A DNA stretch of 64,000 nt from NCBI GenBank assembly GCA_002753225.1, contig PDZS01000001.1:62001-126000 (forward strand), written 5' to 3'. Shown here piece by piece: positions 25,145-34,035 of this stretch. The notes below the pieces were generated by a model. The model was not told the DNA's origin. It did not search any database and saw nothing but the letters and a program-made list of their open reading frames with translations. Made by a program: the position numbers and the translations under genes. Each line of letters begins with the position of its first letter. Position 1 is the stretch's first letter. Origin of the DNA: Deltaproteobacteria bacterium YD0425bin51. Its GTDB lineage: Bacteria > Desulfobacterota > Desulfobacteria > Desulfobacterales > YD0425bin51.

Positions 25145-26088
25145 AATCAAATTTAGCTGTATTTATAGTTGTAGCAATTGTTTTAATAGCTTCATCTGCT
25201 TATGTGGTTGATGAAAGAGAACAAGTCGTTGTAACCCAATTTGGCAAAGTAGTTGGAGAACCTAAAACTAATTCTGGTCTTTATTTTAGAGTTCCATTTA
25301 TTCAAAATGCAAATTACTTTCCAAAAAATATTTTGCAGTGGGATGGTGATCAAGGTCAAATACCAACATTAGATAAAACATATATCTGGGTTGATACTTT
25401 TGCCAGATGGAAAATAGTTGATCCTGTAAAATTTTTCCAGACAGTTAACAATATAAATAGCGCTCTAGCTAGGCTTGATGATATTATAGATTCTGCAACA
25501 AGAAACATGATTACATCAAATAGCCTTATTGAAGCAGTTAGGGTTAGCAATCGCAAATTAGATACTTTTGAAATAGGAATGGATGTAAGCGATATGCTAA
25601 AGGATGAAAAACGTTCTGAAGATACATATAAAGTTAATAAAGGGAGAAGGGAAATAACAAAAGTTATTATAGATAAGTCACAGCCCAAGCTTACACCTTT
25701 CGGCATTTTACTTGTTGACGTTAAAATTAAACGTATAAACTATGTTGAACAAGTAAGACAGTCTGTATATGGCAGAATGATTGCAGAGCGTAAGCAAATT
25801 GCAGAAAAATTTAGATCTGAAGGAAAAGGAGAAGCAAGCAAAATAGTAGGAGATAAGGAGCGTGATCTAAAAAAGATAACTTCTGAAGCTTTTAGAATAG
25901 CCCAAGAAATAAAAGGTAAGGCTGATGCTGAAGCTACAAAAATTTATGCTGAAGCATACATGGCTGATCCAGAGCTTTATGCTTTTGTCAAAACATTAGA
26001 GACTTATAACCAAATATTTGATGACAAGAGCACTTTTATTCTTTCAACAGATTCAGAATTATTAAAATACTTAAAGGCTTACAAATAA
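25141..26088 (+). CDS. hflC: Membrane protease modulator HflC
   Basis: A 315-residue SPFH protein and partner of HflK. An N-terminal membrane anchor (about residues 4-22) leads into YVVDEREQVVVTQFGKVVG, the HflC start of the band-7 domain, and the coiled coil around GEGKGEASKIVGDKERDLKKI-type sequence near 228-245. It is translationally coupled to hflK by an ATGA overlap. A 28-bp perfect palindrome starts 6 bp after its stop. Confidence 0.94.
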   Translation: MKSNLAVFIVVAIVLIASSAYVVDEREQVVVTQFGKVVGEPKTNSGLYFRVPFIQNANYFPKNILQWDGDQGQIPTLDKTYIWVDTFARWKIVDPVKFFQTVNNINSALARLDDIIDSATRNMITSNSLIEAVRVSNRKLDTFEIGMDVSDMLKDEKRSEDTYKVNKGRREITKVIIDKSQPKLTPFGILLVDVKIKRINYVEQVRQSVYGRMIAERKQIAEKFRSEGKGEASKIVGDKERDLKKITSEAFRIAQEIKGKADAEATKIYAEAYMADPELYAFVKTLETYNQIFDDKSTFILSTDSELLKYLKAYK

Positions 26089-26093
26089 AATCA

Positions 26094-26121
26094 GTAGAGA
26101 CGCACGGCCGTGCGTCTCTAC
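26094..26121. repeat. 28-bp perfect palindrome (copy 1)
   Basis: GTAGAGACGCACGG followed directly by its exact reverse complement. An identical 28-bp copy lies inside the clpB reading frame at 62247-62274. Here it lies between the convergent hflC and the COX24-like gene, where it could serve both as a terminator hairpin; TTTTT follows on the plus strand a few bases later. Confidence 0.9.
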
Positions 26122-26130
26122 AACGGGTTT

Positions 26131-26223
26131 TTATTTCTTTCTCTGATGACGTGTGCGAGCCAGTAACTTTTTATGTTTATGCTTCCTCATTTTTTTCCTT
26201 CGTTTTTTTACGACGCTGCCCAA
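26131..26223 (-). CDS. AURKAIP1/COX24-domain (mS38-like) basic mini-protein
   Basis: A 30-residue ORF, TTG start at 26223 (CAA on the plus strand) and TAA at 26131-26133. It begins MGSVVKKRRKKMRKHK and ends LLARTRHQRKK, the pattern of bacterial AURKAIP1/COX24-domain proteins, tiny basic proteins homologous to mitochondrial ribosomal protein mS38. The Shine-Dalgarno is essentially perfect: GGAGGTGATC on the minus strand (26226-26235), about 7 nt before the TTG. It should bind the small ribosomal subunit. I judge the identity from its sequence pattern, length and RBS. Confidence 0.82.
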   Translation of the reverse strand: MGSVVKKRRKKMRKHKHKKLLARTRHQRKK

Positions 26224-26319
26224 TAGATCACCTCCATTTCAAATTTATTTGTTAATATGCATTAATTTTTTAAATATATCATTATTTGTGAAGCTTTTCT
26301 ACATTTTTTTAAAAAATAT

Positions 26320-26826
26320 ATGGAATTAAAACAGTTTAGCCATGAAGAGATTCAAATAGTTAATAATGCTGTTGCTCTGGCAGAGGAGCTTGTTATTAAT
26401 TTTTATAAAATATCAATTAATCAGCAAGTCAAATATGATATAAAAACAGTTGCTGATTTATCGCCCAATGAAATAGCTCATGGTCCTTTTGCACAAATTA
26501 TACGCTACTCAGGTCAGAGAAAAGATAGGGTGTTAGGTTCATCTGCATATGACTTTTATAAGATTTGCGTTCAAGACCACGCAATTTTGGCAATAGCTAA
26601 ACATGAAAATAATCAGAATGGTTTTTTGCTTTTCCCTTTGATTCTGTATATTATTACTCATGAACTTGTTCATATTATAAGATTTAGTAGATTCCTTCAA
26701 AACTTTGAAGCTACAGAAGAAGAAAAATTATTAGAAGAAGAAAGGGTTCATGCTAAAACAAGAGAAATTTTAAAGGATGTAGATATAGTTGGTTTAAAAG
26801 ATGTATTTATTTATATTTGTCCTTGA
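26320..26826 (+). CDS. Putative HExxH zinc-dependent hydrolase of unknown function
   Basis: A 168-residue protein with no signal peptide. HELVH at residues 114-118 follows a hydrophobic helix (FPLILYIIT), and a strongly acidic helix EEEKLLEEERVHAKTREIL (about 133-151) offers a third glutamate ligand, so a zincin-type metalloprotease fold is plausible. I do not recognise the family. It ends 58 bp before the V-ATPase operon, and its stop codon lies inside the -35 box of that operon's promoter. No Shine-Dalgarno is apparent at the ATG. Confidence 0.6.
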   Translation: MELKQFSHEEIQIVNNAVALAEELVINFYKISINQQVKYDIKTVADLSPNEIAHGPFAQIIRYSGQRKDRVLGSSAYDFYKICVQDHAILAIAKHENNQNGFLLFPLILYIITHELVHIIRFSRFLQNFEATEEEKLLEEERVHAKTREILKDVDIVGLKDVFIYICP

Positions 26827-26850
26827 CACATAGAGACAAATTATTATACA
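26823..26850 (+). promoter_or_regulatory. Sigma-70-type promoter of the V-ATPase operon
   Basis: TTGACA at 26823-26828, a 16-bp spacer, TATACA at 26845-26850. The predicted start is near 26857, and GAAAGGAG follows at 26866-26873 ahead of the subunit E ATG at 26884. Confidence 0.65.
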
Positions 26851-26883
26851 AATGTTTCTTTTATAGAAAGGAGACAATTAAGA

Positions 26884-27480
26884 ATGATAACTGATGTTGT
26901 TACCTTTGCAAAGCAACTCAAGGAAGATGGCATTGTTGCAGGTAGAGAAGAAGCTGAAAAAATTATACTTGAGGCAAAAAATAAAGCAGATCAAATCATT
27001 GAAGAAGCAAATAATCTTTCACAAAAGCTAAAGATAGAGGCAGAAGATGAAATTGGTCGTCGTAAAAAAAGGTCTGAAGCTGAGCTTAAACTAGCAGCCC
27101 GTGATTTGATTTTGAATGTTAAAGGAAGCATTGAAAATATAGCTTCTGCTCTGCTTAAAGAAAAAGTTTCTGAAGTCCTGTCAAGTGAAGAAGTTATAAA
27201 AAGCGCCTTAATTGAAGTTATAAAAACTCAAAAAGCAGGTAGAGACTGGGAGCTTTCGCTTGGAACTGCTATTGGGAAGCCACTATCTAAAGTAGTCGTA
27301 GAAGACCTGTTTAAGAAGGCTGGAGCTAAAGTAAAGGTTTCTGAAGGCTTTAAAAAGGCTGGTTTTGAATTAAAAAGCCTTTCTGGAACTGAAGTTATAG
27401 AAATCTCAGATGAATCCATGACAGAAACATTTAGGCGCCTGCTTTCTCCTGAACTCCAAAAAATCATAGATTCTAAATAA
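26884..27480 (+). CDS. atpE: V/A-type ATP synthase subunit E (peripheral stalk)
   Basis: A 198-residue protein with a long N-terminal Ala/Glu/Lys-rich amphipathic helix (about residues 10-75, EEAEKIILEAKNKADQIIEEA) and a compact C-terminal domain, the usual layout of V/A-ATPase subunit E. It forms the peripheral stalk that holds the A3B3 head against rotation. It is the first gene of a seven-gene operon with its own promoter and a strong Shine-Dalgarno. In other A/V operons it pairs with subunit G/H, which I do not see here. Confidence 0.85.
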   Translation: MITDVVTFAKQLKEDGIVAGREEAEKIILEAKNKADQIIEEANNLSQKLKIEAEDEIGRRKKRSEAELKLAARDLILNVKGSIENIASALLKEKVSEVLSSEEVIKSALIEVIKTQKAGRDWELSLGTAIGKPLSKVVVEDLFKKAGAKVKVSEGFKKAGFELKSLSGTEVIEISDESMTETFRRLLSPELQKIIDSK

Positions 27481-27484
27481 CGTT

Positions 27485-28147
27485 ATGACAACCAAGTTAT
27501 ATTATTTAATGTCATATCTCCCCCCTCTTCCTTCTATAGGAGAAGCTTTGCCAATCACCATACATGAAGTTTTAAAAAATATAGATCAGGAAAAAGCAAA
27601 GGATTTGATACCGTTAGTAAATCTCTTTGAGATAGAGGAGACTCTAAATAAAAATATCCTTAATAAAATTATAGGGAATAGTTCTGAAACAATAGAAGTT
27701 CCACAGCTTATTGTGGAAGCTTTTAACAAGGATATTAAAGAGGTTGGAGAAGATAAGTGGTTAACTTGCATTTGGGAGGCGTTTTTTGATTTTGCAAGTG
27801 GAGTTGGAAAAGTTATAGGTTCTCCTCTTCTCAGTAAATGGATTTCATGGGAAAAATCATTAAGATATCAGATAGCAGAAGTCCGCTCTTCTAAAACTTA
27901 CGAGCAGAATTATGAGTGGGATCACAAAAGTCTTTTAGGCGAATGGAGGGCAATAAATGATCCTTTGGCTGGTGAGAAGATTTTAGATGAGGAGAGAATA
28001 AAATTTATAGATGAAGAGTCAAAGAGATATTCATTTACTATTGATGAGATAGTAGCATATTTGCTTAAAGTTAACCTTCTGTCCAGGTATGTAAAACTGA
28101 AAAAGGAAGAAGGTATTAAAATTCTTAAGGAGGTAACAAAGCTGTGA
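27485..28147 (+). CDS. DUF2764 protein, V-ATPase accessory subunit (subunit C-like position)
   Basis: A 220-residue protein starting YYLMSYLPPLP, a hallmark of DUF2764. Proteins of this family occupy the second position in the reduced V-ATPase operons of Chlamydia and spirochetes, where the ordinary subunit C gene is missing, and probably take its place connecting the rotor or stalk. It overlaps the subunit A start by 4 bp (GTGA). No catalytic motif is seen. The functional equivalence to subunit C is inferred from synteny. Confidence 0.75.
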   Translation: MTTKLYYLMSYLPPLPSIGEALPITIHEVLKNIDQEKAKDLIPLVNLFEIEETLNKNILNKIIGNSSETIEVPQLIVEAFNKDIKEVGEDKWLTCIWEAFFDFASGVGKVIGSPLLSKWISWEKSLRYQIAEVRSSKTYEQNYEWDHKSLLGEWRAINDPLAGEKILDEERIKFIDEESKRYSFTIDEIVAYLLKVNLLSRYVKLKKEEGIKILKEVTKL

Positions 28148-29856
28148 GTTTGACTGCACACATTGTCACCATATACGGCAACATGGTAACTGTTAAAGTT
28201 GAAGGCGCTGTCAGACAAAATGCTGTAGCATATTGTAATCGTTCTGACGGCGTTAAGCTAATGTCTGAGATTATCCGTATCCGAGGAGATCTTGTTGACA
28301 TGCAGGTGTTTGAAATTACAAGGGGTCTTAAAGTAGGCGATACAGTTGAAATCACTGATGAACTTTTATCTGTTGAACTAGGACCAGGTCTCCTTGGTAA
28401 AATATATGACGGGCTTCAAAATCCTCTGCCAGAACTTGCTGAAAAAATTGGGTTATTCCTTAAACCCGGAAACTATCTAAAATCTTTAGATCGGGATAAA
28501 AAATGGCAATTTACTCCTATTGCAAAACCAGGAGATAAAGTTTGCGCTTCTGAAAGGCTTGGCAAAGTTCCAGAAGGAATTTTTGATCATTTTATAATGG
28601 CTCCTTTTGATTTAAAAGGAGAATGGACAGTTAAAAGGATTGTAGAAAAAGGAGAATACGTTGTCTCTGATCAAATTGCAGAGATCGAACAGGATGGACA
28701 GATTAAAACTCTTAATATGATTAACAGATGGCCTGTTCGTATTCCACTCGGGGTTTATGCTGAAAGGCTACTTCCTACGCAGCCGCTTATTACAAAACAA
28801 AGAATAATCGATACATTTTTTCCAATTATGCGTGGAGGGAGTTATTGTATCCCTGGTCCTTTTGGTTCTGGTAAAACAGTATTGCAGCAAATCACAAGCA
28901 GGCACGCTGAAGTGGACATAGTAATAATTGCAGCATGCGGAGAGCGTGCTGGAGAAGTTGTTGAAACGCTCCGCGAATTTCCTCATCTGCCAGACCCTAG
29001 AACTGGGAAAACATTAATGGAGCGGACAATTATTATATGCAATACTTCAAGTATGCCTGTTGCAGCGAGAGAATCATCTGTTTATACTGCTGTAACTCTT
29101 GGCGAATATTACCGCCAAAATGGGCAGGACGTTTTAATGCTAGCTGATTCAACTTCAAGATGGGCTCAAGCATTGCGTGAAATGAGCGGAAGGCTTGAAG
29201 AGATACCTGGAGAAGAAGCTTTTCCTGCTTACCTTGAAAGCTCTATTGCAAGATTTTATGAAAGGGGGGGGATTGTAAGGCTTAATGACGGGAGAATTTC
29301 CTCTCTTACAATCGGCGGAGCTGTAAGCCCTGCAGGCGGCAATTTTGAAGAGCCTGTAACACAAGGAACATTAAAGGTTGTCGGCGCATTTCTTGGACTA
29401 TCATATGCCCGTTCTTACGCAAGAAGATTTCCAGCAATTGATCCACTTGATTCATGGTCAAAATATAGCGGAATTATAGATCAGGAAAAAGTTTCATGGG
29501 CGCATTCCTTTTTAAAGAAAGGGAGAAGCATTTTTGAAATGATGCAGGTTGTAGGAGAAGAAGGAACGTCAACTGAAGATTTTGTTACATATCTTAAAGC
29601 TGAACTTTTAGATGCTGTTTATTTGCAGCAAAACTCCTTTGACGATATAGATGCAGCATGCCCTGTAGAACGTCAAAAATATCTTTTTGATATGGTTTCC
29701 AAAATTTTATCCCATAAGTTTATGATAGATGATAAAGAAAAAGCCAGAGACTTGTTTTTTACCTTAACAGAGCATTTTAGGAACTGGAATTATTCGGCTT
29801 GGGCAAGCAAAGAAATGAAAGATGTTGAAGAGAAAATCAAAGCTTGTTTTGTTTAG
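28144..29856 (+). CDS. atpA: V/A-type ATP synthase catalytic subunit A
   Basis: A 570-residue catalytic subunit with a GTG start. The P-loop GPFGSGKT is at about residues 238-245. The bulge domain specific to A subunits lies about 110-195. The catalytic Glu/Arg region GERAGEVVETLREFP follows at about 262-276, and DSTSRWAQALREMSGR contains the Walker B area. It hydrolyses or makes ATP at the A/B interfaces. It is coupled to the DUF2764 gene by overlap, with subunit B 16 bp downstream after an AGGAGG-type RBS. Confidence 0.96.
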   Translation: MSLTAHIVTIYGNMVTVKVEGAVRQNAVAYCNRSDGVKLMSEIIRIRGDLVDMQVFEITRGLKVGDTVEITDELLSVELGPGLLGKIYDGLQNPLPELAEKIGLFLKPGNYLKSLDRDKKWQFTPIAKPGDKVCASERLGKVPEGIFDHFIMAPFDLKGEWTVKRIVEKGEYVVSDQIAEIEQDGQIKTLNMINRWPVRIPLGVYAERLLPTQPLITKQRIIDTFFPIMRGGSYCIPGPFGSGKTVLQQITSRHAEVDIVIIAACGERAGEVVETLREFPHLPDPRTGKTLMERTIIICNTSSMPVAARESSVYTAVTLGEYYRQNGQDVLMLADSTSRWAQALREMSGRLEEIPGEEAFPAYLESSIARFYERGGIVRLNDGRISSLTIGGAVSPAGGNFEEPVTQGTLKVVGAFLGLSYARSYARRFPAIDPLDSWSKYSGIIDQEKVSWAHSFLKKGRSIFEMMQVVGEEGTSTEDFVTYLKAELLDAVYLQQNSFDDIDAACPVERQKYLFDMVSKILSHKFMIDDKEKARDLFFTLTEHFRNWNYSAWASKEMKDVEEKIKACFV

Positions 29857-29872
29857 GAGGAGAAAATAGTAT

Positions 29873-31168
29873 ATGCGTAAATATTACACTCGAATTAAAC
29901 AGATTGCCGGCAATGTCATTACGCTTAAAGCTTCTGATGTTGGATATGAGGAACTTGCAATCGTAGAAGGTGCTTGGGGAAAATCACTAGGGCAAGTTAT
30001 TAGGCTGTCTAATGACGAAGTCGTTCTTCAGGTTTTTTCTGGAACCAGAGGTGTTTCAACAAGTGATAGAGTTAGTTTTCTTGGCTCTTCCATGAGATTT
30101 AGTTTCTCTCAGAATCTATTTGGACGTATTTTTTCAGGTGGAGGAGAACCAAGAGATAAAAGAAGCTCTTTGACTGAAAACCTTATTGAAGTAGGCGGAC
30201 CTGCTGTAAACCCAGCCATAAGACTTATGCCAAACAGCATGATTTCCACAAATATTCCAATGATTGATGTTTTTAATACTCTGGTTGAAGGTCAAAAACT
30301 TCCTATTTTTTCTATCCCTGGAGAACCTTATAATGAACTCCTTGCCCGTATTGCTCTTCAAGCAGAAGCTGATGTAATAATTCTTGGAGGTATGGGTTTA
30401 AAATATGACGAGTATCTATATTTTAAAAACAGACTTGAAGAAGGCGGGGCAATGTCAAGATCCATTATGTTTATCCATACCGCATCTGATCCTGTTGTTG
30501 AATGCTTGCTTACCCCAGATATTGCTTTAACAGTTGCTGAAAATTTTGCAGTAAGCGGTAAGAAAGTATTAGTTCTTTTGACAGACATGACTAATTTTTC
30601 AAATGCAATGAAGGAAATTGCCATAACAATGGAGCAAATTCCTAGTAATAGAGGTTATCCTGGAGATTTATACACTCAGCTTGCATCCCGTTATGAAAAA
30701 GCTGTTGTTTTTGAAAATGGTGGTTCTGTTACTTTAATGGCTGTAACTACTATGCCGGGAGACGATGTTACTCATCCTGTACCAGATAATACAGGGTATA
30801 TAACTGAGGGGCAGTTTTATTTAAAAGGTGGCTGGATAGATCCATTTGGTTCTCTTTCACGTTTAAAACAGGCAGTAAATGGTAAAACCCGCGATGACCA
30901 TAGAGCAATAATGGATGGATGTATTCAATTGTATTCAAAGTGCAGAGAAAGCAGGGAAAAGCGAGCAATGGGCTTTGAAATGTCTCCTTGGGATATAAAG
31001 CTCTTAAAATACGGCGAGGCATTTGAAGAAAAGATCATGAAACTTTCTGTAAATATAAGCTTATTTGGAGCTTTAGACCTTTGTTGGAAAATTCTTGCAA
31101 ATTTTTTTGAACCCCGTGAAACAGGTATAAGATCTGCTCTTTGTGAGAAATATTGGCAAAAGATATAA
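29873..31168 (+). CDS. atpB: V/A-type ATP synthase subunit B
   Basis: A 431-residue regulatory (non-catalytic) subunit. It has the F1/V1 fold without a P-loop: the equivalent position reads [16 protein letters not shown] (about residues 143-158). [18 protein letters not shown] (about 232-249) and [17 protein letters not shown] (about 258-274) are strongly conserved in B subunits. It alternates with A in the A3B3 head. The length is slightly shorter than the usual 460 or so residues. Confidence 0.94.
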   Translation: MRKYYTRIKQIAGNVITLKASDVGYEELAIVEGAWGKSLGQVIRLSNDEVVLQVFSGTRGVSTSDRVSFLGSSMRFSFSQNLFGRIFSGGGEPRDKRSSLTENLIEVGGPAVNPAIRLMPNSMISTNIPMIDVFNTLVEGQKLPIFSIPGEPYNELLARIALQAEADVIILGGMGLKYDEYLYFKNRLEEGGAMSRSIMFIHTASDPVVECLLTPDIALTVAENFAVSGKKVLVLLTDMTNFSNAMKEIAITMEQIPSNRGYPGDLYTQLASRYEKAVVFENGGSVTLMAVTTMPGDDVTHPVPDNTGYITEGQFYLKGGWIDPFGSLSRLKQAVNGKTRDDHRAIMDGCIQLYSKCRESREKRAMGFEMSPWDIKLLKYGEAFEEKIMKLSVNISLFGALDLCWKILANFFEPRETGIRSALCEKYWQKI

Positions 31169-31171
31169 GTT

Positions 31172-31774
31172 ATGAGTGGAAAAATAAAAAAAACAAGACC
31201 TGAGCTTCTTAAACAAAGGCGGCAATTATCTTCATTTGAGAGATATTTGCCAACGCTTATTTTAAAAAAGCAGCAGATTCAGATGGAGATTTTAAAAGTC
31301 AGGTCTGACAGGTCAAAAATATCAAAAGAGATAGAAAATCGCATAAATAGTATTTCTGATTGGATTTCTCTTTTTGGCGAGTCAATCCCGGGTAAAATTA
31401 CTAGACTTGTTCAAGTTAAAAATGTTCTTGTATCTCAAAGAAATGTCGCAGGTATTGCTCTTCCAGTTTTAAACAATATAGAGTTTGATGTTAAAGAATA
31501 CAGCTTTTTTGCAACTCCTCCATGGGTTGACATTGGTATTAATTTTATTAAAGATATACTTAGACTTAGGGAAACAATAAGGATTTTAACAGAGCAGGAG
31601 AGCCTTTTGCAAAAAGAGATAAGAAAAGTTACACAAAGAGTAAATTTATTTGAGAAAGTAATGATACCAAAGACAAAGGAAAATATAAGGGTAATTAGGA
31701 TTCAGCTGGCTGAAGAAGAAACCTCTGCTGTTGGACGGGCTAAAATTGCAAAGAGTAAAGGTGGAAAGCAATGA
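31172..31774 (+). CDS. atpD: V/A-type ATP synthase subunit D (central rotor)
   Basis: A 200-residue, largely coiled-coil protein. The N- and C-terminal helices (about residues 8-70 and 125-190) would form the central shaft. The start TRPELLKQRRQL and the closing RVNLFEKVMIPKTKENIRVIR are the conserved D-subunit ends. It turns inside A3B3 and transmits torque. It overlaps the subunit I gene by 4 bp. Confidence 0.92.
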   Translation: MSGKIKKTRPELLKQRRQLSSFERYLPTLILKKQQIQMEILKVRSDRSKISKEIENRINSISDWISLFGESIPGKITRLVQVKNVLVSQRNVAGIALPVLNNIEFDVKEYSFFATPPWVDIGINFIKDILRLRETIRILTEQESLLQKEIRKVTQRVNLFEKVMIPKTKENIRVIRIQLAEEETSAVGRAKIAKSKGGKQ

Positions 31775-33516
31775 TAGTTCAGATGAAAAAAATAATGTTA
31801 GCAGGGAGACAAGCTGATAGAACTGCTATTCTCTCTTTACTTAGAGAAGCTTCTGTTCTACATATTGAGCCAATTAATCCTGAGCTTGTTTTTGTTTCGC
31901 CAGAACTCTTGAAAGATATAAATCGGGCAGAAAAAGCTATTGAAGTTTTGGAAAAGCTAAAGCCTAATGATAGTAAGAATCTTGAAAAATCTAAAGCAGT
32001 ACCTAATTTGATTGAAAGAGTTGAATCCATTGTAAACGAACAGATTAAATTAGAAACTGATAAAAATGAAATAGATAAGGAAATAGAAAAAGTAAAATAT
32101 TGGGGGAAAATAGATTTCGAAGATTTGGAATTTTTACGTGCAAGTGGTCTTCATATTGAATTTTTTCTTTGCCCGCAAGGTAAAGAAGAAGATCTTTCAG
32201 CAGAGGTTATTCAGACTATTTTTACAAAAGATGGAATTTCATATGTTGTTGCAGCCTCAAGAAAACAAATTCAATTCGCAGATTTTATAAAGAAAGTTCC
32301 TGAGCCTTCTAAGGATGTAAATCAGCTAAAAAAAGATTTAGAATTAGTTAAAAACCATGAGATAGAGATATCTGAAGAACTTTTAAATATTTCTAAGCAT
32401 TTCCATGAAATTTTATCATATAAGGATGAACTTTTAGCAAAAAAGAGATTTATTGAAGCTGAAAAAAGCTCAATTGAAGAAGGACCTATTTTTGTTTTAA
32501 AAGGATGGGTTCCAATTGATTATGTTTCAGATTTAGAGAAAGCTTTGAAAGAATCAAAATTTTCTCTTGGGTATAAAATTGATGACCCTGAAATAGATGA
32601 TGCTCCTCCTACCAAGTTAAAAAATTCATGGTGGATAAAGCCCATTGAATGTTTATATAATCTTTTGGGAATTATTCCTGGATATCGAGAAGTTGATATT
32701 TCAATGTTTTTTTTGCCTTTTTTAACTATATTTACCGCGATGTTAATCGCAGACGCAGGATATGGGTTTATAATAATTTTAATTTTACTTGCAACTTACA
32801 AAAATCTTACAGCTAAAGGGTTGCCCAAAGAGGTTTTGCAGCTTTTTATTATCTTGTTTGGCGGTACGCTCATATATGGAATACTTACTAACTCTTACTT
32901 TGGAACTAGCTTTATAAAATTAACTGATTTTGATGCTGGAAGTCCTGAAGGAGAGACTTTTCTCAAAAAATTATGTTTTTTTATAGGCGCATTTCACATA
33001 AGCATAGCTCATATTTGGAAGATTAAGCAAAATCCAATAGGGATGTCTAGTCTGGCTGAGGTTGGATGGATACTTTTTGCTTGGTCTATGTATGCTTTAA
33101 TAAATGTTTTAGTAATTGGAGAGCCTAAACCGTTTTGGATGATTCCATTGTTTGAGATATCTCTTGTTATGATACTTTTGTTCACATCTCCATCGTGGAA
33201 TATTATAATGGCTGTTTTAAAAGGGCTAGGGGCAATTGCTTTAAACGCTGCTGCTTTTCTTTCTGATATTATAAGCTATATAAGACTTTGGGCTGTAGGG
33301 CTTGCTGGAGGAATTCTTGCTGTAAGTTTTAATCAGCTTGCAAAGCCTTTGCCTATAATATTTGCATTAATTGTTCTTATTTTAGCTCATTTAATGAATT
33401 TGGCATTAGGCCTTGTTGCTATTTTTGCGCATGGCGTAAGGTTAAATCTTTTGGAATTTTCTAATCATATTGGTATGGAATGGACTGGACGGGAGTATGA
33501 CCCGTTCAAAAAGTAA
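31771..33516 (+). CDS. atpI: V/A-type ATP synthase subunit I (a-subunit)
   Basis: A 581-residue protein with a soluble N-terminal half (about residues 1-300) and seven or so membrane helices in the C-terminal half. FLPFLTIFTAMLIADAGYG (about 311-329) opens the membrane part, and SDIISYIRLWAVGLAGG (about 497-513) contains the essential arginine that faces the c-ring. It forms the ion half-channels of the VO motor. It is shorter than the 650 or so residues of archaeal subunits but similar to chlamydial-type I subunits. Confidence 0.93.
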   Translation: MIVQMKKIMLAGRQADRTAILSLLREASVLHIEPINPELVFVSPELLKDINRAEKAIEVLEKLKPNDSKNLEKSKAVPNLIERVESIVNEQIKLETDKNEIDKEIEKVKYWGKIDFEDLEFLRASGLHIEFFLCPQGKEEDLSAEVIQTIFTKDGISYVVAASRKQIQFADFIKKVPEPSKDVNQLKKDLELVKNHEIEISEELLNISKHFHEILSYKDELLAKKRFIEAEKSSIEEGPIFVLKGWVPIDYVSDLEKALKESKFSLGYKIDDPEIDDAPPTKLKNSWWIKPIECLYNLLGIIPGYREVDISMFFLPFLTIFTAMLIADAGYGFIIILILLATYKNLTAKGLPKEVLQLFIILFGGTLIYGILTNSYFGTSFIKLTDFDAGSPEGETFLKKLCFFIGAFHISIAHIWKIKQNPIGMSSLAEVGWILFAWSMYALINVLVIGEPKPFWMIPLFEISLVMILLFTSPSWNIIMAVLKGLGAIALNAAAFLSDIISYIRLWAVGLAGGILAVSFNQLAKPLPIIFALIVLILAHLMNLALGLVAIFAHGVRLNLLEFSNHIGMEWTGREYDPFKK

Positions 33517-33558
33517 ATAATTTAGGTAATAATTTAGATAATGGGGAGGGAAATAATA

Positions 33559-34023
33559 ATGTTAGATGTTATGGTAAAATTTGCACCCGGACTAGTTTTA
33601 TTGTTAGGCGGTATAGGAAGCAGCTTAGGGATTAAAGCGGCAGCTACTGCTGCAGCAGGCGCATGGGCAAGCGAAGGCAAAGCTGGCAAAAAGCTTTCAT
33701 TTCAGTACATAATTATGGTTGCAGCTCCGATCAGCCAGACTCTATATGCAATGATTCTAATGAATGCAATGCTAGATAAAGCAGTAACTTCTTCAAATAT
33801 GACTCTGCTTTTGGGAACAGCTATTGGCTGCGGGGTAATTGAACTTTTTTCAGCTTTTTATCAAGGGGTTATAGGAGCCGCTGGCGTAAGGTGTTTAAAT
33901 GAAAATGGGGGCAAAGGGTTTGGTCTTTTAATCATTGCGATTGGTATTATTGAAACTGTTGGTATTTTCGGAATGGTTTTCGGTCTAACGATATTAAAAA
34001 CTGCTGAAGTTGCTGTAAAATAA
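33559..34023 (+). CDS. atpK: V/A-type ATP synthase subunit K (proteolipid c-ring)
   Basis: A 154-residue four-helix proteolipid (two fused hairpins). Only the second hairpin keeps the carboxylate, E132 in IGIIETVGIFG. The first hairpin has APISQTLYAM with S59-Q60, and helix 3 has Q102 in FYQGVIGAAGV. This matches the Enterococcus hirae NtpK sodium site (T64, Q65, Q110, E139) in type and spacing, so sodium coupling is likely (inference). An ATG at 33541 is in frame, but GGGGAGGG at 33543-33550 fixes the start at 33559. It is the last gene of the operon. Confidence 0.92.
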   Translation: MLDVMVKFAPGLVLLLGGIGSSLGIKAAATAAAGAWASEGKAGKKLSFQYIIMVAAPISQTLYAMILMNAMLDKAVTSSNMTLLLGTAIGCGVIELFSAFYQGVIGAAGVRCLNENGGKGFGLLIIAIGIIETVGIFGMVFGLTILKTAEVAVK

Positions 34024-34035
34024 GGCTAATTCATT

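Noticed and set aside
26094..26121. CRISPR repeat
   Set aside because: Only two copies exist, 36 kb apart, one inside a coding gene, with no spacer array or cas gene in the window.
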